From the NCBI GenBank assembly GCA_964023205.1, contig OZ026835.1, forward strand, positions 23,015,817-23,079,816: a stretch of DNA of 64,000 bases. Direction: 5' to 3'. Numbering within the stretch: position 1 is the first letter of the stretch; each line of letters starts with the position of its first letter. The DNA comes from Lutraria lutraria (Eukaryota > Mollusca > Bivalvia > Venerida > Mactridae). Of the stretch, positions 56,061 to 64,000 are shown one piece after another. The translations under genes and the position numbers were made by a program. The notes below the pieces were generated by a model, which worked only from the letters and a program-made list of their open reading frames with translations, did not search any database and was not told the origin of the DNA.

Positions 56061-57750
56061 AACGTGCGGTTTGGTTCAGCCAAACATGTTGAAAATTATA
56101 GACAGAGCAGAACAGAACAGAACATCTATTTATTGAGTATAAGGTAACAACAGAGTACTAATATCAACAATATCAAAATATACACAAGTTAACAAACAGT
56201 ATACAGTTTAGTATACATGATATAAACACAATAATCATTAAATCATAAATACATGTACACGTAAGACAAGAGAAACTAAGTATATATAAATCATGTAATA
56301 AGAGGAGGAAAATAATGTATTCGAAGCGGAGTTCGAGCTTGCAAGTCAGATGCTGTACAAATTGAGCTAATCGGGCTGTCAATATTGCAGCCAATTTATA
56401 CATACATATATACTGTATACGCCATACTGCTAGAATAAATGTGTAATTTATTTATACGTGTATTGTATTCCTTGTATAAGAATAGAATAAAACGTATAAA
56501 GCTATAACAAATTATATGTTATCTGTCTTTCATTTCTGTTTAGTTGCATATCAAAATGTACATGTCGCTTCCAATATTTAATATTTAAATTAAGGTACCG
56601 GGGCGTGATTCATATCACATACAAATAATTATTCTGCCAATACACATTTGCAACAAATATATAGTTTTCACTGACATCCCCATAATATGGGGTCGATGGA
56701 ACCGAAATAGTGTCTATTGTGGGAAGAAGAAAATAAGGTCTTGTTAGTTGTGAACAGGATTACTTTAAATGAAGAAGTATCATAAACAGCAATTATGAAA
56801 GTCGTAAGGCCGTTTTTCCATCCATACCGGATCTGTGATGCGTGTCTATGTCCGTTATACGCCGAGGGGACTTTTCCATAATCAGTCATTATGTATCAAG
56901 ATATTTTTGTATATCACAAGATAAAAAACCGAAAGCTTTCAGATATGCTATACTTCAATTTTCACAAAAAGCCCTCAAATATGCTGGGATATAATGTACA
57001 TACTTACAAGAAGCATTAACGCCCAGAGCTTTGGTGACTAATAACTCATTGTTTTTGTACATTGCTAATTGATTGTTGTGCTTAACGAATTGCAACTGAC
57101 GTAAAGAAAAACCAAAATAATTGATAGTTCCACAAAACGAATTACGTTTTGCACTGAATATTTTCATTGACAATAATACATTACAATTTGCTTAATGAAC
57201 GCAAAAAACTTTCAATCATAACGAATTGAAGATGTACGATATTAGTAATTCGAGGCGTTCAATATTTGTGCATGGTTAGACAGTCATTTTGGTCAACATG
57301 CCAACAGCCTCGGAACATTTTTTACCTAGCTTTCACACTGTAGTTGTTTCAATGGCATTTTGGATTCGAACACACACAACGTTTCGAGCATGTTTCTTTA
57401 TTTTCTTGAGAAAGTCGCTTATATTTTCGTGAGTATTCACGACTATTTTCGAAATAAAGTCGTGGATAGCGAAGTTTGTACATGGATCTTTTTCTGTATT
57501 GAAACATATCATTTTATACCAAGTTTTCCGCCCATTTCACAAAAATCACGTAGATTCGCTTTCTACAAGAATGTCGTATATATTGTGGGAAAATGATATT
57601 TCTATCACAAAAAGAAATTTACCATTAGATAAACACGGCCAATAGTTTGTTGCCAATCATAATCGTGTACACAGTTTTATTGAATTCGTGTACGCGGTTC
57701 AACATTCATCACAGTCATGTCAAATACTTTATTGGTTTTGAAATGTAAAG
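56061..57750. other. non-genic stretch
   Basis: Apart from the tRNA-like relic, only AT-rich DNA. A short AGAACAGAACAGAACA run lies at about 56108-56126. Confidence 0.35.
56321..56376 (-). pseudogene. truncated tRNA-like relic
   Basis: On the minus strand GCCCGAT, TAGCTCAATTTGTACAGC (A-box-like) and GAGCTTGCAAGCTCGAACTC-like sequence (degenerate B box, CTCGAACTCC) occur in tRNA order, but the variable region is deleted and no 3' acceptor strand follows. Confidence 0.35.
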
Positions 57751-58091
57751 TTCATGGCCACAGGTAACTGTATCATGAATAGATTATAAAAATATGAAAA
57801 AAAAATAATAATAATAATTGTTTGAAGGTAAATGAAGGTAAAATAATGTAAATAAATAAAGCTTTCAATGCAGGAATATGGTTTTGTTCAATTACGGCCG
57901 TAAAAAGTATATTCATTTGCATGAATTCAACGAAATCCTTGATGAAATTGAAAAACAAAAGTCACCTCAGTGATCGTCCAGAGAATGTTCGTTGAAATAT
58001 ACCTTGTTAACATATTAATAAATATTTTTTTTTTTTTTTTTTTTTATTATTTTTATAATCTATTCATGATACAGTTACCTGTGTTCATGGC
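57751..58091. mobile_element. 325-bp hAT-type MITE with 8-bp target duplication
   Basis: TTCATGGC stands directly outside both ends (57751-57758 and 58084-58091). The terminal inverted repeats are identical over 36 bp (57759-57794 and 58048-58083), beginning CACAGGTAACTGTATCATGA. A long T run at about 58024-58045 faces an A run on the left arm, extending the possible hairpin. No coding capacity. Perfect arms point to recent insertion. Confidence 0.95.
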
Positions 58092-58295
58092 TAAATACAT
58101 TTGAAATTATCTACATTGGCGATACATGGTTACTACAATATTCATAACATAATGAAAATATATTAATTATATGTACAAAGTGCAACGAAAAGCATGTGCG
58201 TATAAAAAAGGCAAAATATAAGAGATAAAATCATTACTTATTGTATACCGTAATTGATGTTGATGTAGTATATTGATACAATACAATATAAATGA

Positions 58296-58545
58296 TTTAT
58301 TTATTTCATTGGATTTAGCGCTATTTTCAACATTAAAGTTAGGCGGGCAGTTATACTGACTAGCTTCTTTGGAGTTCATTAGGCATTAACCAATACTAAC
58401 AGCATTACATACGCAATCAGAGGTGGAGGACAATTTAACATAGGATGTTATATCTTCAGTCAAATTAGTCACGGATGACCACAGTGTAAGACTCGTCCTG
58501 TGTTCGAACTCACAGCCTCTTGATATTTAACAACTGGCTAGTTGA
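58296..58545 (-). mobile_element. SINE family A, 5'-eroded copy
   Basis: The tail (TTTATTTATTTCATTGGATT on the plus strand), the CAGAGGTGGAGGACAATTTA block and AGTCACGGATGACCACAGTG match the 24106-24401 SINE in order and orientation. The B box region (GTTCGAACTCACAGCC) is retained, but the A box is unrecognisable. Confidence 0.8.
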
Positions 58546-58758
58546 ATTACAGAAAATGTAAACTTTCTTTTGGCGTTCGATTGATTATATGATATAATTG
58601 CTGTTTCAATGTTAAAGATAAGAAGAGTAAATGTCTCAATAAAGATATATCCACCTTTTCAAAATCATGCGACAGAATAAATAGGACGCTTTAGTCTTTT
58701 AGGTAGTTAGAACTTAGAATTTTACTCCCTCTCATATATGTCTTTTCCCAACTTGTAG

Positions 58759-59008
58759 TTTGTTTGTTTTGTTTGTTTGAATTTTACGCCCCTTTTCAAC
58801 AGTCACAGTGATATGAGGCGAACAGTTCACCTAACCATCGTTTCTGGGAAGAACCAGTATTAGACACCCATTCTCCGCAAGCAACTGCCTACTCTCTCAC
58901 ATATAGAGACATATTCGCTAACTGGGATCGAATCCACGACACTCTGTCAGTGACAGGGTTCGGTAATTTGAGGTCAGCTTAACATTAATCTGTCGACCAC
59001 GGAGGCAG
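58759..59008 (-). mobile_element. near-complete SINE family B
   Basis: On the minus strand a head of the type CCTCCGTGGTCGACAGATTA precedes a B box (GGATTCGATCCCAG). It then has the family-B blocks GTAGGCAGTTGCTTGCGGAG and CGCCTCATATCACTGTGACT and the tail GTTGAAAAGGGGCGTAAAAT with CAAACAAACA repeats. The minus frame at 58918-59202 partly overlaps it and is not a gene. Confidence 0.8.
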
Positions 59009-59540
59009 GCACAAGATTGGGACCGGTATGAATCATATTCGGTGACAGTGCCATTGTGAAAGGGACTTAGAATAAACCGACTGTACTTCCTATCAATGTT
59101 TTCATGGACAGTAGGTATAAATATCATAACGAACACAGGTTTCATCTCAAACATACTCGTATTGTATGAATATACAAACAGCAACATATTTTTTCTCTCC
59201 ACAGTAAAACAATGCTACGTTTCTTGGGTCGTCATTGAATGAATGTATTTACCAGATGTACAAAATGTGCCTTTTTGTTAAAGAAAGTAAATCAGTCTTC
59301 AAACACAATACGAGCACTACCTAATGTTTATGTTCAATGTACATGTATGCATGAGCATATATTGACACGCATGTTTCTCGTGTAAAACGAGATTTGCGTG
59401 AAATGGTATTTCTTTTCCAATGTTCCCTCTCATATTGGCTTGTGAATGAATTCGGTCAGATAATTACATTTTACAAAATGTATACTGTTTTATAATAGTC
59501 TGGCTGGCTATTTTTCTTCAAATGCCTCTCTGAGGTAAGC

Positions 59541-59850
59541 TATGGTGGCTGATTTATGCCATGTCATATTTTCGCTTTTTCGCCACAACAAAGCGAAAAT
59601 ACGACAAAGTCAACATTGTCGTATCTTTGCATTGTTGCATTATCGCATTATCGCATTGTCGTGGCGAAAAAGCGAAAGTGCAACAGATGAAGGGCGACAA
59701 TACGACACCAAAAATGTGTCGTGTGTTTTCGCCTTACATCTGTCGTATCCTTGCTTTTTCGTGGCGAAAATGTAACAATGCAAAAAAACGACAAAGCCGA
59801 CTTTTTCGCATTTTCGCATTGTTGCGTTGTTACTCTTTTATCACGATTCC
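59541..59850 (+). repeat. element built from GCGAAAA / CGACAAT permutations
   Basis: It begins TGGTGGCTGATTTATGCCAT and then consists of TTTTCGC, GCGAAAA, CGACAA, TTGTCGTAT, GCATTATCG and GTGGCGAAAAA strings in both orientations. Many overlapping frames are open as a consequence. A fragment of the same family lies at 27430-27525. The class is unknown. Confidence 0.7.
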
Positions 59851-60093
59851 GTCGATATAAAATGTTCGTAAAGCTTACAGTGCATATTCGGGTGTTCTTC
59901 ATATATCAGAACGCTAAAAGAACGGTAGCGACATTAGCAGTAATAATTAGTGGAGAGAAGTCTACATGATGATGATCAGTGATTATTTCGTTAAAAGAAT
60001 AGTAATGACTGTGTGCAAAAATTGGTTTTAGAAAAAGTATCAGTATCTATCGTGATCTCCATTTTACGTCGCCATATTCAATTTGCGGCCGCG

Positions 60094-60290
60094 GCTGTGA
60101 TGCACTGGTTAGTATGCTGGACATGTAACTCGGCTATCCGGGTTCAAATTCTAGTCACGACAGGTCATACCCTTCCAAGACATTTTTTCCTCCCGTTTTG
60201 AGTTAGTTAGTACTGATTATAAATACAGTCCGGGGAAAACCATATACTAGTAATATAATTGTAAACGGCGTTGAATCCACTGAAATTATT
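60094..60290 (+). mobile_element. tRNA-derived SINE with the shared GGCGTTGAATCC tail
   Basis: The head GCTGTGATGCACTGGTTAGT with a B box (GGTTCAAATTC) and a 3' acceptor-like TCACGAC resembles a tRNA with several mismatches. About 110 bp later it ends AAACGGCGTTGAATCCACTG with AAATTATTT. The tail closely matches that of SINE family A, while the body between differs. Confidence 0.65.
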
Positions 60291-60434
60291 TGATTTACGT
60301 GACGTTGTATGAGCGCGTCAAGATCATGTGCATTTTATTGCTGAATCAATTTGATGGTTGAACCCACTATAGTAAAAGTATGCTCTATTGGATTCTTACA
60401 ATTTACGATAACAATACCTGAAACCAGGATCTTT

Positions 60435-60755
60435 TCTAGTATGTTATCATATGGTTATTTACTTGTATGTTATTATATGTCATTTTACTTGTATGTTATT
60501 ATATGTCATTTTACATATATGTTATTATATGACATTTTACTTGTATGTTATAACAATGTATATGGCATTTTACGTGTACGTTATTATATCACATTGTATT
60601 TGTATATTATAATATGGCATTTTACTTGTATGTTATTACATGTCATTTTACTTGTATGTAATTATATGACACTGTACTTGTATGTTATTATATAACATTT
60701 TACTAGACTAAGTATGTTATACTTGTATGTTATTATATGACATTTTATGAGATAC
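60435..60755. repeat. about 26-33-bp minisatellite
   Basis: Around eleven copies of CTTGTATGTTATTATATGTC with ATTTTA, of variable length. The plus frame 60351-60695 is an artefact of the array. Confidence 0.85.
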
Positions 60756-63093
60756 TTGTATCAGTATTCATAACTTGAAAATACTTATATCCAGACGAAC
60801 TAGTAAATTCTTACTGTAGAACAAAGACACATTCGATAACTGTTAACTTCCATGTGCACTTACCGATGCCAACGAGTTAATATAGGAAAGAAATACAGAA
60901 ATACAACAAATTGATGCATTCCATTGGATAAACATCATATTTGTTTTATAATTTTCTCTTTTGAACGAGCAGTAACGCAAAGTCATTTTGTGTATGATAT
61001 TGTTTATATATTTCGTATACAACTGCAATTATGTCAATTATATCCAACTTCAAGGTAACCCGTTACTGGAAAAGGCCATATTTTTTATCTTTCGTTTTAT
61101 AAACACAGTGGTCATAATTTCTGGAAAAAATGGAACAAAAATAAAAGGGTAAAAGTGATATTTCATTATTTGCACCGGTTCTGCTGATTAATGCCACATA
61201 AAAATTAAATATATTGATCAAGCGGTATTTTATGATATCATCCTCCTCTTAATACATAAATTGTGTCCGATATGTTGCTTCATTAGTTCCCAATTATTTC
61301 GACTGTATATTGTCTTTAGCTGTGTGTGCAGGGAGTAAGTGTACTGTATCATGGCGGTATTTGGGCGACACACTTTTTTAAAAGCTTTCGTTCGTCCAAT
61401 CTGTCGTCCCTAATGCTTTGCCAGATGTATTGGTGATACTGTGAAAGCAAATGCAGACTACAAAGCATAGGCATGTACACTATTTACTAAACTTCCAAAG
61501 ATGCTCTTAAATATTTACCGTACTATATATATATAGATCTACTCGTACCAGGCGTGTTTAGTCTCTAAGTCATTGAAAGCCACGTGTGTATTTCTGATTA
61601 AAATGTTTCAATAGATTTCCAAACACACGTGTTGTATTTGTATATTTCTGAAATTCTGACATATCAAATGAAAGTATTGAATGTGCACTTTCAGTTTCAG
61701 TAGTCGAAGGCTAAAATGAAAGTAAATTTTAAACTTCAGTATGGGGCAAAAATAAATTTCAATGACTATAACAGTGTCAGTAAAATGAAAAACTCTAGCC
61801 TAAAATAAAAACACTTCAATATCTGGTTATTAGGTCGGTTACATGAGCCAGTTACTTAGCTAGTGTGACATATTATGAAATATGTATGCAATAAATCGAA
61901 CAAAATTTTGAAATTATCTTACAGCTAATTGGTTGACAAAACTGGGTGAAGTGTATACATGTATCGGTGAGGACTTCAGATAAAAGACTCGTCTTATATC
62001 TATCACAGACACTTTCTATAAGATATATTCTAATAATATATCTGTGTTGTTGCAAAACTTCTACTTTTGTGTATAGAACTGATAAGTGAAGCACAGGTTG
62101 ACGTGCACATGCTAAACAAGAAAATCGTTTTTCTCTAGAAGGAATTATTAGACCTGCGATTTGTAAACAATGCCATAGTAGTTAAAATAATTCATGATGT
62201 TCGTTAAGAGTAACATATATAAGCAGAAGTATGCTTACAAAAAAGAGACATATAAAGAGTAAAATGTCTATTTTATGTCGGCGTGCTTACCAACTTCTAA
62301 TTGTAATGAATTGCAAGTATTTTTGAAGCATTTCGTGGCATTTTGGAATACACTTTAAGCATGGATGTGAACACTTAATTGCGTATCAAAATTCAAATCA
62401 TGATATCCTTAATGCAATTTACCAACCAATTCGAGATTAAGGGATAATCATCATACCGTTTTAGCAGATTATGATAATTATGTATATATACCCATTATTG
62501 TTAAGAAGATCATTATTATGTGTGGCTTCATTATATAATTGGATACGTTTAAAAAGTCTCTTTAAAGGCATGGGAATCTTTGATCTGGGTTAATTGATGA
62601 TTCAGGATAATATGTGTAAAACACGTTTGAATGATTTTAAAATACATGTTATGATATCACATCGGATCAGCCATGACATTCAGACAACACAATTCTGACA
62701 ATCGGGTGTGAACATATAGGTTTTCAGATAATCCCCTGTCGAATAATAACGAGTATTTACACTTAGCAGAATGGTTAATCTAACAAAGCAATAAGTGTAC
62801 AGTTATAATTTTTGGTCAATGTACTTACACATTTCTACTTGCAACTAAATTACACGCACTAGTATTTTAGCAATTGTACCATATAACGTGTATTCATTGA
62901 CCATTTATTTCATAAATCAACCCTATAATTAATTCAGCGACAATATAGTAGGGATAGATTTTTTATTGATAAGTATACTTTTACCTATTGCAAAAACATT
63001 ACACATATTATGTAGATCTAATTATTTTTCTCTGTAAGTTAGTATATGCATGTATAGCTGATTGAAAGTTATCATGTTGTTCAAGCTTACATA
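60756..63093. other. non-genic AT-rich stretch
   Basis: No supported exon, RNA gene or array; short frames at 60843-61028 and 61873-62094 are unsupported. Confidence 0.35.
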
Positions 63094-63230
63094 CAGTCAA
63101 ACCTGTGTAAAGCGTATAGCTCCGAAAACGTCCACCTTGTGAATAAAGTGCATTCTGGGAAATCCGTGGTTGATTGTAAACAAAATAATAAAATCTGAAT
63201 GAAGGTCACCAAAAAGGCCACATTATATAT
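63094..63230. mobile_element. single end of a pogo/Tigger-like element
   Basis: TA followed by CAGTCAAACCTGTGTAAAGC and then GAAAACGTCCACCTTGTGAA looks like the terminal repeat of a TA-targeting element. The inverted partner was not found before the window ends, so it may be truncated. Confidence 0.35.
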
Positions 63231-63475
63231 TTTTCGATGGTGATCATTGTGGATAGCATTTTTCCAAGATCTCTTTTCTTAGCATGTAACATATCATTCA
63301 TGCATTGATAATAATGATTTGTCATTTATTACATGCCTTTAAGTTAGTTACAAGTTCATAATGATTTGATAACTTGAGACCTTGAACTTAACACTCTCAG
63401 TGTTTGATAACTTGTATTATGTACTTATTCTGTTATTCATCAGCACTTAATTATTTATTTTCCATTACATTTCAG

Positions 63476-63660
63476 GATAAACCAGCATACAAGAACATCT
63501 GAACTAAATGGAAGTTTTGATCGAGACTGCTTTTTCAAAAGTGTAATACATATTTGTGATTAGTGATCGGTATAGTTTTTGTGCTTAGTGTTTTACGCGT
63601 AGTGTTTATGCTGTGTTATATTTGTGTTAAAAAATAAATTTGGATTAGGATTATTTAGGA
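63476..63660 (+). CDS. weak candidate terminal exon
   Basis: A strong acceptor (TTTATTTTCCATTACATTTCAG region) precedes nine codons, DKPAYKNI and a TGA at 63500-63502. AATAAA follows at 63633-63638. The combination of acceptor, stop and poly(A) signal fits a last exon of a plus-strand gene whose other exons I could not find in the window. With so few codons it could be coincidence. Confidence 0.25.
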
Positions 63661-64000
63661 TGGATTTCTGAAGTAAGTGAAATTATCTCGAGCACTGCAA
63701 CTAATTTTCACAATGATAGACCCCTCACTTAATTTAACATCACAAAGCATTATATTTTAGGATTAGAGAGACATTATGTTTTTTTTTAATTTTCAATATC
63801 TTAAATAATTACAATTTTCAAAATACTTAAGATACTTTACATGATGATTGAGGTTCAAGATAAAAAAATAGGATAATTAAAATATGGCTCTTTCAACAAA
63901 AAAGTTAGGTAAATATAATGTCTGTGGATTAGATTTTCGTAAAATGAAATTATAAAGGTTGACGCAATATTTCGAAATATGTTTGCGATAAACGTTCAGA

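Noticed and set aside
58021..58045. Long T run as a retroposed poly(A) tail
   Set aside because: It lies inside the hAT-type MITE opposite an A run, within the 8-bp target duplications, so it is part of that element.
59542..59902. Four overlapping open frames on both strands
   Set aside because: All lie in the GCGAAAA/CGACAA element, whose composition avoids stop codons in several frames.

Overview
The window looks like metazoan nuclear DNA that is AT-rich, intron-rich and repeat-dominated, most probably from a bivalve mollusc. I infer this from three things: dispersed elements built on GGTCACTAGGTCAA-type subrepeats with a hairpin end of the AGGGCC/GGCCCT type; tRNA-derived SINEs with a GGCGTTAAATCC-like 3' tail; and a TRIM/NHL-like beta-propeller gene of the kind greatly expanded in bivalves. 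There is no bacterial gene organisation. Most open frames are chance or are artefacts of tandem repeats whose unit length is a multiple of three. All coordinates and homologies were read by eye and no database was consulted.

Layout. 1-9.3 kb: noncoding DNA with a tRNA-like sequence, a fold-back, a 34-bp minisatellite, a TTAA-flanked MITE plus a diverged copy, and a TA-flanked pogo-like element sitting inside a minisatellite. 9.3-19.6 kb: candidate plus-strand exons of a Myb/SANT-like (Harbinger-cofactor-type) gene, apparently decaying. Its presumed introns carry a 45/34-bp minisatellite, SINE and MITE insertions, and a hAT element with a 10-bp flanking duplication and a BED-finger remnant. 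19.8-30.1 kb: more mobile-element remnants, including an internally deleted Tc1-like transposase. 30.3-43.0 kb: the 3' end of an unrecognised plus-strand gene. Two small exons are followed by an ~11-kb intron containing a 9.8-kb T-rich satellite-like array (487-bp and 2,196-bp higher-order periods) and three 323-bp tandem units; then come a terminal exon and a poly(A) signal. 44.5-48.4 kb: a 38-bp-arm hairpin and further elements.

49.7-54.4 kb, minus strand: the most striking locus. A TRIM/NHL-like C-terminal propeller ORF contains 46 copies of a 21-residue, cysteine-rich unit (63 bp each, with a 504-bp higher-order period). Upstream of it lie a frameshifted coiled-coil exon of TRIM type and a frameshifted unidentified coding fragment, so the locus is either a degraded TRIM gene or one whose propeller exon survives alone. 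54.4-64 kb: SINEs, a hAT-type MITE with an 8-bp target duplication, minisatellites, and one candidate terminal exon near the right edge.

No operon-like cooperation is visible. The few genes are separate eukaryotic units embedded in repeats.
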